From Saprospiraceae bacterium (GTDB lineage Bacteria > Bacteroidota > Bacteroidia > Chitinophagales > Saprospiraceae), in NCBI GenBank assembly GCA_029212405.1, contig JARGNR010000013.1, positions 1-64,000 of the forward strand: a stretch of DNA of 64,000 bases, in the 5' to 3' direction. Every line of letters begins with the position of its first letter. The first letter of the stretch is position 1. Position numbers and translations under genes: made by a program. Under the pieces are notes generated by a model. That model did not search any database. It saw only the letters and a program-made list of their open reading frames with translations, and was not told where the DNA came from. This document shows positions 9,352-18,389 of this stretch, piece after piece.

Positions 9352-11196
9352 TTACTTAATGGTTTTATTCATTGTTTCCAAACCACCAACAACAGGGATT
9401 TCTATTGAGGTACCATCTAAATCGATCGTTAGTTCAGTTCCGGGCTTGGGATGAAGTGTATATTCACGATCGCTTGAAAATATCATCAATCCGATTTGCT
9501 GACCTTTAGCAATAATCTGGTCATCTGGCATGAGATCAAACGTTACAGAATAATAATCTCCTGGCACCAATGGTTCACTTTCCGTCAAAGACTTGTGATT
9601 TTGAGGGTCGGCCCATCCACGAGTTATGATATTGTCAGTTATTTTAGTTCTTCTTCCTTCATTCCAAGGCAAGGACACCAACCACACAGAAAGGTTGGCA
9701 GCAGGTTTATTGCTCGCTAATTTGATCGTCACTTTTGGAGTACCAGAAATATGAAGATCTTCTTTTAATTCTGGAGTCAAATAAATCAATCGATGATTGG
9801 TATGTTCTGCTTTTGCCAATGCGGATCCTGAGAATGAATAATTATCTACGAGTGTTTCCTTCTCCTTCGTATCTGATTTTTCCATTTGTAAAACTCCTTG
9901 TTCTGGAGCTCCTCCTTTTAAATGTAGCGTAACTGGACTAGCATCAGGATGTGGATAATCAGCATATGCAGTAGGATTACTTGGTTTGTCATCTTCACGA
10001 ACGATCCATGATTTAGGATCATTTTCCACTCCATTTTCAATTCCATGTAAATATCTAGTGAACCACTTATTCATTTGTGATAAAGGTGGAGGCCCTCCAT
10101 GCCCATTTTGATGGTAGTATATTTGAACAGGTAAGCCCATTTCTCTTGCTTTATCATATATTCTATAGCTATGTTCTGGCATCACATTCCAATCATTAAA
10201 TCCATGAGACATCAACAGTGCAGCCTTCATCGGTGCCATATCATTGAGGTAATCTCTACTTGCCCAGAAATCATTGTAATCTCCTGAGCGTCTGTCCATC
10301 CCATTTTTCATTTCTTTATCTCTGACTCTTGCATTATTTGATGCTCTCATTTCTTCCGCACCACTATGAATAAAGTCATACAGAACATCAATATCTTCCC
10401 CTAAATATCCACCTGGTGATCGTACTAGTCCATTGGATCTGTAGTAATGATAGTAGGAAGTGTTTGGAGCAATCGGAATAATGGCTTCTAATCCTTCTAC
10501 TCCAGTTGTAGCCGCTGCCAAAGGTATTGTACCATTGTATGAAGTACCTGTCATGCCTACTTTGCCTGTGGACCATGTTGCTTCTACTGGTTCATCACCA
10601 TCTGGGCTAGTGAAACCTTTCGCCCGTCCACATAACCAATCAATGACTGCTTTGGGTGCCAGGGATTCATTGTCTCCTCCTACCGTAGGGGCGCCTTGTG
10701 ATAAACCTGTTCCTGGTGAAGATGAATGGACAACAATATAGCCTCTAGGTACCCATTTTTTGATATGAGAATTTGATATGATCGGTCGTTTTCCCACACG
10801 AGTTACTTCAGCATGCACTCTTTCTTTAGCCATTTCACCAAGTTCGTGTTTTACATCCCAAAACAAGCCTTCTACATTGGGAGCTACTCCTGCAAAGTAA
10901 GGACTAGAAACATAAATTACAGGAAGTTTCAAACCTTCACTCTCCGTTTGAGCTGGACGTGTAACTGAAACGTGCATTCTATCCATTTTAGAATCTGCAT
11001 CTGAATCAAATTCAGTCTCTACCCACAAATCGTGTCTAATCCATTTTGTGTCATCTTCAAAGGCAGCAACAATTTGAGCTTCTCCATCCTTGAATATAGG
11101 GACTGATTTTTCTGCTGCTTGTCCCAATAAGGAACTGTATCCAATAATCAAGAAAAAGAGAATAGTAAAATAGTGTTGAAAGTGCGACTTTGTCAT
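9352..11196 (-). CDS. Xaa-Pro dipeptidyl-peptidase (S15 family) homologue
   Basis: A 614-residue serine hydrolase of the S15/CocE group. A signal peptide of about 26 residues (ending SLLGQ) precedes the alpha/beta-hydrolase core. The nucleophile is Ser219 in GTSYNG, in the strand-turn-helix context TGKVGMTGTSYNGTIPLA, and the His and Asp of the triad are likely in YYHQNGHGGPPP and GFNDWNVMP. The C-terminal 200 residues form the family's jelly-roll beta-sandwich (TIKLASNKPAANLSVWLVS). Known members remove Xaa-Pro dipeptides or hydrolyse esters; with no Pro-binding residues checked, cocaine-esterase-like activity cannot be excluded. It probably works in the periplasm on peptides. Confidence 0.85.
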   Translation of the reverse strand: MTKSHFQHYFTILFFLIIGYSSLLGQAAEKSVPIFKDGEAQIVAAFEDDTKWIRHDLWVETEFDSDADSKMDRMHVSVTRPAQTESEGLKLPVIYVSSPYFAGVAPNVEGLFWDVKHELGEMAKERVHAEVTRVGKRPIISNSHIKKWVPRGYIVVHSSSPGTGLSQGAPTVGGDNESLAPKAVIDWLCGRAKGFTSPDGDEPVEATWSTGKVGMTGTSYNGTIPLAAATTGVEGLEAIIPIAPNTSYYHYYRSNGLVRSPGGYLGEDIDVLYDFIHSGAEEMRASNNARVRDKEMKNGMDRRSGDYNDFWASRDYLNDMAPMKAALLMSHGFNDWNVMPEHSYRIYDKAREMGLPVQIYYHQNGHGGPPPLSQMNKWFTRYLHGIENGVENDPKSWIVREDDKPSNPTAYADYPHPDASPVTLHLKGGAPEQGVLQMEKSDTKEKETLVDNYSFSGSALAKAEHTNHRLIYLTPELKEDLHISGTPKVTIKLASNKPAANLSVWLVSLPWNEGRRTKITDNIITRGWADPQNHKSLTESEPLVPGDYYSVTFDLMPDDQIIAKGQQIGLMIFSSDREYTLHPKPGTELTIDLDGTSIEIPVVGGLETMNKTIK

Positions 11197-11399
11197 TAAG
11201 CGTATTTTGGATTGTTAAAAAATGTTGTATTTGATTTTTATTGTGTTCATAAAAAATCAGTGATATCAACATATCAAAGTCTAAATGTAAGAATAATCTC
11301 CTACTTCTGAAGAATAAGTAGAGGATGACTATTCCTATATTTAGACTGTTCCAAGCCACTTTTTCAACTCAATTGTTCCATTGCGTTTTGTTAGGAAAG

Positions 11400-12164
11400 T
11401 TAACAGCCCTCTAAGCCAAAGAAAAATATCAATTCCTGATCGACAGCTTCCCCATTTGAATTGGTTGCAGGTTTCCATTCTCCTGGTATTTGCGTTACTG
11501 TAGCAAGGAGCACTTCATCTACGGATGGATACCCAGAAGTTGAGTTTAATTGTACGTTTTCTACGCTTCCATTTTTGGTTACCACAAAACTTACTTTACC
11601 GGGTTGTAATCTGCTTTTTGAAATAATGGAAGTGGCGTCTTTGGTATGTTCTCTAAGATAAGTTATTAAAGATTCTCGTCCTCCTCCATAGCTTGCTTGA
11701 TGCTCTGGCATAATTGTCATATAGTAGGTCAAATAATTATCCGACATATCGAACGGAGTAATTGTATTTTTTAGGAAATTTGATTTCACCAGAATATTAC
11801 TAGAATAGTCTAATTTGGATAATAAGTCAATTTGTTTTTCATTTAAATTTTCATCTTTTCCACTTATTGAACTATTACAATTTCCGTTTAAAACTGAAAT
11901 TTCAACATTATGATAATTGGATCTGGAGTGTGTTGCTTTTTCTGGGAGAATGTCAATGATGGTTTTTGCCTGATGTAGTTTTTCTTTGGTGATTCTGTTG
12001 GTAAATCTGGAATCTACTTTATAAACTAAATCGATCGGGTTAGCAGGATGCGCGTTGCAATGAGTGATGGTAGCACTCTTTTTTGACGCAGTATTTTTGG
12101 TGTAAGTAAATGCCAATAAATAGAAAGCAAAGATGGTGCAAATAAAAATGATGTACTTTTTCAT
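11400..12164 (-). CDS. TonB C-terminal domain protein
   Basis: A 254-residue inner-membrane-anchored protein. The ATG at 12164 starts MKKYIIFICTIF, a good membrane/signal anchor; the earlier in-frame ATG (12209) would prefix 15 hydrophilic residues. The last 80 residues form a TonB-like C-terminal domain (GKVSFVVTKNGSVENVQLN, PSVDEVLLATVTQIPGEWKPA, ending in ELIFFFGLEGC). Such domains contact TonB boxes or, in Bacteroidota, act in stand-alone energy-transducer-like proteins. The middle (residues 50-150) is not recognised. It lies divergent from the winged-helix regulator gene at 12298, with about 130 bases between starts. Confidence 0.75.
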   Translation of the reverse strand: MKKYIIFICTIFAFYLLAFTYTKNTASKKSATITHCNAHPANPIDLVYKVDSRFTNRITKEKLHQAKTIIDILPEKATHSRSNYHNVEISVLNGNCNSSISGKDENLNEKQIDLLSKLDYSSNILVKSNFLKNTITPFDMSDNYLTYYMTIMPEHQASYGGGRESLITYLREHTKDATSIISKSRLQPGKVSFVVTKNGSVENVQLNSTSGYPSVDEVLLATVTQIPGEWKPATNSNGEAVDQELIFFFGLEGC

Positions 12165-12285
12165 ATCTGAATTATTAAGTGATTTAATACATCCAAATAT
12201 ATCGGGCATGCTCCCTTTAGCGTTTAAATGAATGTAAAATTATGTAAATCTTGTGTAAAACACTTTCATATGTTCCAGATTCAAA

Positions 12286-12293
12286 TAATTTTG
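12286..12293 (+). promoter_or_regulatory. possible -7 promoter element (TAATTTTG)
   Basis: TAATTTTG matches the TAnnTTTG consensus just upstream of the ATG at 12298. The expected transcript start would fall on or next to that ATG, so the message may be leaderless. No clear -33 element is visible, so the call is weak. Confidence 0.3.
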
Positions 12294-12297
12294 TAGG

Positions 12298-13209
12298 ATG
12301 ACATTAAAACAGCTATTATATATTCCATTATCATTCGTTATTATGATTTTGTCCATGAGCAATGCATGGTCGCAGGATTCCTATGATGAAAAACAGATTC
12401 AAGTTTCATTACGAATGATTGGGCATCAGGTATTATTGTCTGCTGGGGACAGCACGTCTCGTGTCCTACCTATTATAAAGAATAATAACCGTTATAAAAT
12501 CGTATTGGATACCGAATTGGAATTGAATCCTGATGCACTAGTAGAATCGGTCAATAAAGTAGTGGCGGATACAGAGTTGGCAGATAAATTCATTGTGGAG
12601 GTTGAAGATTGTAGCAGTGGAGAAATTGTATACAGTTACTCCATGAATCTGGATGAGGAATCTAATATTATTCCTTGCAGGGCCAGAAATTTACCACTAT
12701 CCTGCTACAGCCTTTTGTTTTCTTTGAATGAAAGAGATAGTATGATGCTTGCTCAACAAGCTATTCTTGTACCCTTGGATCATAACAAAGAAGACAGTTC
12801 ATTAACAGGAGGATGGGGACTTGGATTGCTGGGGGGAGTGGCATTGGTTTTGGGTATCTGGTTTATGATGAAAAATAATAAAAAAGAAGAGCCTGAAGTC
12901 GAGGATCCCAATGTTATTCAGTTAGGAGGTTCTAGATTTGATAAACACAGTACGGAACTGATTATAGAAGATAAACGGATCGAGTTGACAGCAAAAGAAG
13001 CGGATCTATTAATTCTTTTGTACGATGCGGTGAATACAACCATAGAACGAGAAGTGATATTGAGTAAGGTATGGGGAGATGATGGAGATTATGTAGGTAG
13101 AACCTTAGATGTATTCATTTCAAAATTAAGAAAAAAGTTAGAGGCAGATTCTACTGTTAAAATAGTCAATATTCGAGGAGTAGGGTATAAACTAATTGCC
13201 AGAGTCTAA
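12298..13209 (+). CDS. membrane-anchored winged-helix transcriptional regulator
   Basis: A 303-residue protein with an N-terminal signal sequence (1-25), a periplasmic part of about 145 residues with three Cys (105, 127, 136), a transmembrane segment (171-191) and a cytoplasmic OmpR/PhoB-type winged helix (about 208-302; IELTAKEADLLILLYDA, DVFISKLRKKLE, IRGVGYKL). DNA binding from the membrane is the expected role, like ToxR/CadC, but with the domain order reversed: the sensor is N-terminal and the DNA-binding domain C-terminal. There is no receiver domain and no phosphorylation Asp. Its targets may include the divergent TonB-C gene; this is inference. Confidence 0.85.
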   Translation: MTLKQLLYIPLSFVIMILSMSNAWSQDSYDEKQIQVSLRMIGHQVLLSAGDSTSRVLPIIKNNNRYKIVLDTELELNPDALVESVNKVVADTELADKFIVEVEDCSSGEIVYSYSMNLDEESNIIPCRARNLPLSCYSLLFSLNERDSMMLAQQAILVPLDHNKEDSSLTGGWGLGLLGGVALVLGIWFMMKNNKKEEPEVEDPNVIQLGGSRFDKHSTELIIEDKRIELTAKEADLLILLYDAVNTTIEREVILSKVWGDDGDYVGRTLDVFISKLRKKLEADSTVKIVNIRGVGYKLIARV

Positions 13210-13245
13210 TTTTAACCTACGTTTTTAAATCACCTCAATACCAAT

Positions 13246-15066
13246 TTACTCAAAGACAACATCGTCTAGAAAGATTTCATGGGGAGAGCTTTGACTACTT
13301 GAGAAAAGGACCAGGCCTGATCGAATACAGGTTAAATCTTTATTCTTGATTTTGAGGGTGTATTTTTTCCATTTTTTACTCAATTTAATTTCTTTGGATT
13401 GCTTGGCAGTATCATAAAATGGTTTGTCTTTATCAATAAGGCCATATCCAATGGTTGCTTTTATATTTTTTTCACTTGCTTTGGCCCAAAACGTAAATTT
13501 TGTAGCTCCACGAATATCATATCCACCTAATATTTCTCCCCAATCATTTGCAGGGTCAACAAATGCTACTCCATACCAATTATCAAATGCATCATACTTG
13601 ATTTTAACACATGATTCTCCAGAATGTGCTTCTCCTGTATAGTCTACTTTCACGGTAATGGCTGAATAATTGCCCATATAACCTGTGGGAACGTAAGGTA
13701 GGTCCGTATTCTCTGGGGTGATGTAGAAGGGTAGAGATGCTTTAGGTACGAGAAAGGCTCTTTTTTCTTCTTCTTTATCGATAACATTGGTAGAAGTAGT
13801 GGCCATCCCAATATTTCCATAGTCATCTTTTACATTGACATACACCTTTACGGCTCCATGTACTTTTGGCATTTGAACTTCAAAGCCATCTGTCAAATTT
13901 CCTCGATGAGGTAATACGACCAATTGATTTCTTCGTTTTCTACTCCCGTATCGATGGTTATACGTGAAGTAAACTTCCAAATTATCATTTTCTTCATCAT
14001 TGGCATCAACGATAATAGGTGCCCAGTCACCACTATTAAAAGAAGTACTTGCTAATTCTCTAACATTTACGTTTGGAGTTGTGTTGATGGCTTCTTTTCC
14101 GGTAAATGCTTTTCTGATTGCCCAATATTGTGGGCGGATTAAATCATCATGATGTGTCAATAACCATGGACCTACAAATTCATTGGCCATACCGTAATGA
14201 AATATATATACACCTAAGCAATTAGGTTTATTTTGAATCCAATTTGGATATCCATTAGCGATTGCATCATATTTTTCTTGATCAGAGGGTTCTTGTTTAA
14301 TGCCATTTTTATCTTCCTGCGTATCCCATTCCCCCGTTACGCCAAATTCTGTCACAATATAGGGTTTGTCGATTCCCTTTTTATTTAATTCTTCATTGAG
14401 TAAGTTGGCTCCGTATCCATAACAATTCAGTCCATAGATGTCTATAGATGGAACGTATTTTTCCCACCAATCCAGACCAAAAGTCCAGGCTTCCACTGAA
14501 GTTATAGGATGGTTGGGGTCCATTTTTTTTATGGTGCTGCATACTTTTTCCAAGAAAATGGAGTAGGCTGTTTTTTCTTCGTCTGTAGCCGTATTGAGAT
14601 AGACTTCATTTCCAATTCCCCAAGTCAGTACTGCAGGATGATGCTTAAGTTTTTCTACCGTTTCAATTGCACTTTGATACATGGCATCTTTACCAGGATT
14701 ATCTTCCAAGTAATTAAATTTATCATCATCTTCCATTCCAGGTCTGCCATGTCTCATCCAAATACCTACCATTACTTTTATTCCAACTGCTTGTGCTGCA
14801 TCGAGCAGTTTTTCTACATTGTCATTCGTTCCCCAAAGGCGTATCGTATTGACTCCTAAAAATTTGAGTTCTTTAAAATGGTATTCATATTGGTCTACTT
14901 CTTTGTCATAACCAAACGTTACTCCCTTTATGTCAAAGATTTGGCCATCCACCAAAATATTCCACTTTGCATTAGATTTTTCTACAGTTACTTGACCATT
15001 AGAGGGTGTAGAAGCAATCAATAGAATAAATAATAAAATAGAGTTAACAAAACAATTATGGATCAT
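13246..15066 (-). CDS. clan GH-A glycoside hydrolase with C-terminal carbohydrate-binding-like domain
   Basis: A 606-residue secreted enzyme from the ATG at 15066, which gives a normal signal peptide ending SNGQ (an earlier ATG at 15111 adds hydrophilic residues). Residues of about 25-320 form a GH2/GH5-type TIM barrel: IKGVTFGYD, NTIRLWGTND, the acid/base Glu154 in WGIGNEV and the nucleophile Glu240 in VTEFGV. The rest contains a Gly-rich beta domain and a C-terminal galactose-binding-like jelly roll (VKIKYDAFDNWYGVAF ... EIFLDDVVFE). It probably cleaves a beta-linked glucan or mannan in the periplasm or medium; the substrate cannot be named. A remnant of a related C-terminus lies just upstream. 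Confidence 0.85.
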   Translation of the reverse strand: MIHNCFVNSILLFILLIASTPSNGQVTVEKSNAKWNILVDGQIFDIKGVTFGYDKEVDQYEYHFKELKFLGVNTIRLWGTNDNVEKLLDAAQAVGIKVMVGIWMRHGRPGMEDDDKFNYLEDNPGKDAMYQSAIETVEKLKHHPAVLTWGIGNEVYLNTATDEEKTAYSIFLEKVCSTIKKMDPNHPITSVEAWTFGLDWWEKYVPSIDIYGLNCYGYGANLLNEELNKKGIDKPYIVTEFGVTGEWDTQEDKNGIKQEPSDQEKYDAIANGYPNWIQNKPNCLGVYIFHYGMANEFVGPWLLTHHDDLIRPQYWAIRKAFTGKEAINTTPNVNVRELASTSFNSGDWAPIIVDANDEENDNLEVYFTYNHRYGSRKRRNQLVVLPHRGNLTDGFEVQMPKVHGAVKVYVNVKDDYGNIGMATTSTNVIDKEEEKRAFLVPKASLPFYITPENTDLPYVPTGYMGNYSAITVKVDYTGEAHSGESCVKIKYDAFDNWYGVAFVDPANDWGEILGGYDIRGATKFTFWAKASEKNIKATIGYGLIDKDKPFYDTAKQSKEIKLSKKWKKYTLKIKNKDLTCIRSGLVLFSSSQSSPHEIFLDDVVFE

Positions 15067-15193
15067 ATCGGAAGATTTATTGGGACTAAAGATAAGTGAT
15101 GAAGATGACAATTCTACTTTTCTTATTCACTACATGTCTTATAACTAGGTAGAGGAAAATATTGTTTCGTATATACTGAAAAGAATTGTGTTT

Positions 15194-15352
15194 TTAGGTA
15201 TAGGACTTTAAATGAGATTTTATTGGAGCGGATAAATAATAATTTGACATAAGAGATTCAATCATGATGTTTGTCTCCAACTCATCTGTTGACAAGTCGC
15301 TTCGTTCAAAAAAGATTTCATCCAAGAAGCAATCGGCGTTGTGTGTCGTATT
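15194..15352 (-). pseudogene. remnant of a glycosidase C-terminal domain
   Basis: A 52-codon open stretch bounded by stops reads NADCFLDEIFFERSDLST and continues with a Ser/Leu-rich tail. FLDEIFFE closely parallels FLDDVVFE at the end of the adjacent glycosidase, and is the typical last strand of galactose-binding-like carbohydrate modules. There is no plausible start codon and the upstream part of such a gene is missing, so I read it as the decayed tail of a tandem paralogue. The match is short and could be coincidental. Confidence 0.35.
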
Positions 15353-15406
15353 TTACGTTTTATTGAGGTCTAAAGTATTAGATAAAGAGAAAACAATGCT
15401 CATTGA

Positions 15407-15610
15407 TTAGGACGAAGGGGTATTGTTTGAAGGATTCTTTTTTACTCCTTTATAGATTAAAAAAGAACCTATAATTAATAGTATTGCCTTTCCCCAGAAT
15501 GCACCTTTTTCATATTCGGGTAAGTTGCTGTATTGGTTTACATTTTGAATCAATGTGGCTATGGAATATAACACCATTAAAATCCCAAGAACTAGAAATA
15601 GCTTTTTCAT
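15407..15610 (-). CDS. small two-helix membrane protein, 67 aa
   Basis: A short protein with two hydrophobic segments (residues 4-22, LFLVLGILMVLYSIATLI, and about 43-57, AILLIIGSFLIYKG) joined by a polar loop and a hydrophilic tail. No family is recognised. It follows the Bor-like lipoprotein gene on the same strand, but a good terminator lies between them. Coding is supported by the signal-like MKKLFLVLG start and by amphipathic composition. Confidence 0.6.
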   Translation of the reverse strand: MKKLFLVLGILMVLYSIATLIQNVNQYSNLPEYEKGAFWGKAILLIIGSFLIYKGVKKNPSNNTPSS

Positions 15611-15629
15611 GAAGAGAAGATGAAAAATG

Positions 15630-15662
15630 AAAGGGAGGAATGCAAAAATACAACCTCCCTTT
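15630..15662 (-). terminator. rho-independent terminator after the Bor-like gene
   Basis: A perfect 9-bp stem (AAAGGGAGG at 15630-15638 with CCTCCCTTT at 15654-15662) lies just downstream of the Bor-like gene. On the minus strand it is followed by TCATTTTTCA, a short T-run. It separates this gene from the small membrane protein gene. Confidence 0.6.
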
Positions 15663-15669
15663 GGTAGTA

Positions 15670-15963
15670 TTACCTTTGTACTATTGTTGTCGTTGGAGTA
15701 TAAATTCCAAACGTCAATGAATTAAGTAATCCATCAATAAATGTGTGTTTAATGGTTACTTCATAATCGTCTGCACCATTTGCCATTTTTTTAGGGTCAG
15801 ATTGTTTGCCCTGTGCCAGACCATACACAAAATAATGATTCTTTTCTGTAACAGTTACTCCGCTTTGTGGCCCGTTTCCTACTGTATGCGTGTACGTGTA
15901 GCATGAGGACAAACAAAGCGTCATTCCAACTACTAAAACAAATGATAAAAGTCCTTTTTTCAT
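15670..15963 (-). CDS. Bor family lipoprotein
   Basis: A 97-residue lipoprotein with a lipobox (LCLSSC, Cys21). The mature part aligns from memory with phage lambda Bor: an HYFVYGLAQGK segment equals Bor HFFVSGIGQ, NGADDYEVTIKHTFIDGLL equals the GGAEN..TQQTFVNGLL stretch, and LTFGIYTP equals LGIYTP. Bor/Iss proteins raise serum survival in Enterobacteria and are outer-membrane lipoproteins; in a marine-type Bacteroidota the role is unknown. It is single-copy here with no phage genes around it. Confidence 0.8.
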   Translation of the reverse strand: MKKGLLSFVLVVGMTLCLSSCYTYTHTVGNGPQSGVTVTEKNHYFVYGLAQGKQSDPKKMANGADDYEVTIKHTFIDGLLNSLTFGIYTPTTTIVQR

Positions 15964-16441
15964 ATTGGTTAATTTATGTTATTCCTACTCATATGGCTTT
16001 TCGGTTGCGCCCCGTTTTTGATTGTGGTTTCTGGACTCCACTTTTATTATGCTTTTAATTTTTATCCAATCTAAATGAAGAATCTATGCAGGTTTAAATA
16101 GATGTAGTGCATAGAACATTTACAGTTAAAACTAAACTTTAATTTTCAACATTTTGAATGATCCAAATATCATATTAAAAATAATAATAATATAACTTTG
16201 AAGATATTAATTTTTTCTCCTCTAAACTATTTGATACAACGAGAAAGTAAGATTGATTTTTAGAATTTAATTTGCTTTTAACGATTGATTTAAGCGAATT
16301 ATGGCTTTATTAAGTATTTAGGTCACGAATATCTAGGGTGGTCGTAGTATTGTTACTTAGATGAAATTCGATCTTTGCGGGGTATAAGTGTTGTTTTGGG
16401 TTTATACATCTTGACTTTTGAAGATGGTTTTCATCTTTTTC
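15964..16441. other. intergenic region, no gene recognised
   Basis: This AT-rich gap of 478 bases between the Bor-like gene and the channel gene shows no convincing coding frame. A small hairpin (AAGATG, loop GTTTT, CATCTT then TTTC) lies at about 16420-16437 and could terminate plus-strand transcripts. Nothing else is evident. Confidence 0.4.
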
Positions 16442-17518
16442 TTATTCCTTTACATCGTATTTTTGTTGCATATCTATCCACCTTTCTTTTTGAATTTCCT
16501 GCATCAATCCTACATTAATTTGATCAAAGGCTCTATGGTTTTTAGGCATCATGAAACTTTGATAGTTTTCTTTTAATGCAATGGGAAGTAATTTGACTTT
16601 TTCATTTAAAGAAAGTCGGTTGATGTAATATTGTAAGATGGTTTTGTCGTATAAAAAAAGATCATTGTCTTTTTTGGCTAGTGCTCGTAATGCAAGCACA
16701 GGAGAAGCAAATGTAGCATTAATTGGAATATTTTCTTCAATTAAATAAGCTTCTCCGTTTGTGGCTCCGACTACCGAAATGTCATCGGCTAATCGAATGT
16801 CCTCTGCAGTTTGAATCTCAGTTTGTAAGCCAGTAATTGTAAGTGTTGATGCTATACTAGCAGTAAAACTTGAAATGATGATAACTGCTGTAAACATCCA
16901 AATGATAGCAATGGTCTTACCAATATTTGATTTAGGTGCCTTGTCTCCATATCCCACTGTAGTCATTGTGACGGCGGACCACCATAATCCATCAAATAAT
17001 CCCAGAAGACCTGGACGAAATTGAAATCTGTTGTGTTTTCGTTCGACCAACCAAAGGAAGAAGCCAAAGATGAAAATGACAAAAATCAGGAGTAAAATAA
17101 TTTCTAAAAACGCTTTAGAAAAAATGTTGCTTATGAATACAGCAAATGGCGAACGGTTGAGGTAGGGTATTGCCACTCCAATACTTGATACAAAAAAAGG
17201 CTGGGTAACATCAAATTTTTGGACACGTAGTGCATTGACTTCCATTGGGTTAATGGTCAGATCAATGTCTTTGTATTCGAGTCTTTTGGTAATTCCAACA
17301 AAATCTGAATACAATTGGTATCGAAAAGGTAAATCGGAAGATTGAGCAATATTTTCCCATAATTCAATACTCAAACCTTCAAAATTTTGATTTTCTGTTT
17401 TTATAACAAACGGTGGATTATGATATATACCTACGATCAAGGTATCACGCTGTTGTTCTGCTTTAATGGGTAAAGCGATCCATAGAAAGAGTAGGCAGTA
17501 TATCCATACACGAATCAT
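16442..17518 (-). CDS. GluR0-like ionotropic receptor with potassium-channel filter
   Basis: A 358-residue ligand-gated channel subunit. A signal peptide (1-20) precedes lobe 1 of a periplasmic solute-binding fold (about 26-120), a membrane helix (about 136-158), a pore loop with the potassium filter TVGYGD (187-192), a second helix (about 202-224) ending in SFTASIASTLT (217-227), and lobe 2 (about 230-355). The last motif corresponds to SYTANLAAFLT of animal glutamate receptors. This order (signal, S1, M1, P, M2, S2, without an M4) is that of cyanobacterial GluR0, a glutamate-gated K+ channel. The ligand is not known here. Its ATG overlaps the stop of the upstream GAF-domain protein by ATGA, so the two are likely co-translated. 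Confidence 0.9.
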   Translation of the reverse strand: MIRVWIYCLLFLWIALPIKAEQQRDTLIVGIYHNPPFVIKTENQNFEGLSIELWENIAQSSDLPFRYQLYSDFVGITKRLEYKDIDLTINPMEVNALRVQKFDVTQPFFVSSIGVAIPYLNRSPFAVFISNIFSKAFLEIILLLIFVIFIFGFFLWLVERKHNRFQFRPGLLGLFDGLWWSAVTMTTVGYGDKAPKSNIGKTIAIIWMFTAVIIISSFTASIASTLTITGLQTEIQTAEDIRLADDISVVGATNGEAYLIEENIPINATFASPVLALRALAKKDNDLFLYDKTILQYYINRLSLNEKVKLLPIALKENYQSFMMPKNHRAFDQINVGLMQEIQKERWIDMQQKYDVKE

Positions 17519-18312
17519 GTTTTCTTTGATATTTCTTGATGAATTGAAAAGTAAATAAACCTTGCTAATATTCTGAACATTGTTAAGTCATTATTGTCAA
17601 AATGGTGTTTTTTAGTACTGTATGCGCATAACACTACAGGCTGATTGTTTTCTAACTTAAAAGGAATAAACAGAAGAGAACGAAATAGGTAAACAGGTTT
17701 TTCAGCAACGTACATGCTATGTTCTTTCTCAAAGTCATTGATCACTACTTCCTGTTCATTTGCCATTGCCCAACAGGTCAGACTTGACTTAGGGTTAAAT
17801 GGTTTGGTTCGAAAAGTAAAGCCGCCTCTTTCCTGATTAGAATATCCTCTATGAACAATTTCATTTTCTTCTTTAAAGCTTATTTCAAATGCATCAATGT
17901 CTTGAGAAATATTTACTGCTTTACCCATGGCTGCAATGATGTCGTGCCAAGTTGCCTTTTCTGGCATTTCCTTAATAAACAACTCAAGCGTATCGATATT
18001 TTGATTGGCATTGGCTAATTCTTCCTGTTGTTCTTTGAATTCTTGAATCTTGAGGCTTAATTGTTCTTCTTTTATTGCCAGTTTTTCATTCGCAAATTTT
18101 AATACCTTTTGTAGCCTCCTGAATCGTCGTCGAACAAAAAATCTAAAGTAGTATGCGATGGCTATGAGTAGTAAACCTAATGAAGCTAGGAGAAACCATT
18201 TATTCAAAAACCAAGGAACGAATACATTTATTTTAATTTCTAGAGGAGGACTCCATTGATAGCCTCCTGGTTGTTTTGCTCGTACAAATAGATTGAAGTT
18301 TCCTTGCAACAA
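17515..18312 (-). CDS. C-terminal part of sensor: Y_Y_Y end, TM segment, coiled coil, GAF domain
   Basis: A 265-residue frame from an alternative start (TTG, 18312), though the frame is open back to 18423. It begins inside a Y_Y_Y domain (LLQGNFNLFVRAKQPGGYQW), then has a membrane helix (about residues 37-56), a basic juxtamembrane stretch, a coiled coil (63-108) and a cytoplasmic GAF-like domain (about 118-262; FTFRTKPFNP, SLLFIPFKLENNQP). It lacks histidine-kinase, GGDEF or LytTR output. Read together with the gene at 18393-20435, it is almost certainly the second half of one protein. It overlaps the channel gene by four bases. Confidence 0.75.
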   Translation of the reverse strand: MLQGNFNLFVRAKQPGGYQWSPPLEIKINVFVPWFLNKWFLLASLGLLLIAIAYYFRFFVRRRFRRLQKVLKFANEKLAIKEEQLSLKIQEFKEQQEELANANQNIDTLELFIKEMPEKATWHDIIAAMGKAVNISQDIDAFEISFKEENEIVHRGYSNQERGGFTFRTKPFNPKSSLTCWAMANEQEVVINDFEKEHSMYVAEKPVYLFRSLLFIPFKLENNQPVVLCAYSTKKHHFDNNDLTMFRILARFIYFSIHQEISKKT

Positions 18313-18389
18313 ATCTGGAAGATGTAGGGTGTTATTTGTTCCATTGGTGATCCATGATTGTTCATCAATAAGAAACTGTTTGTCTTGGG

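Noticed and set aside
13246-15066. Assigning a substrate to the GH-A enzyme
   Set aside because: Acid and nucleophile are clear, but substrate loops are not diagnostic without a search.
16420-16441. AAGATG/CATCTT hairpin as terminator of the channel gene
   Set aside because: On the minus strand no T-run follows, so it may act only for plus-strand transcripts.
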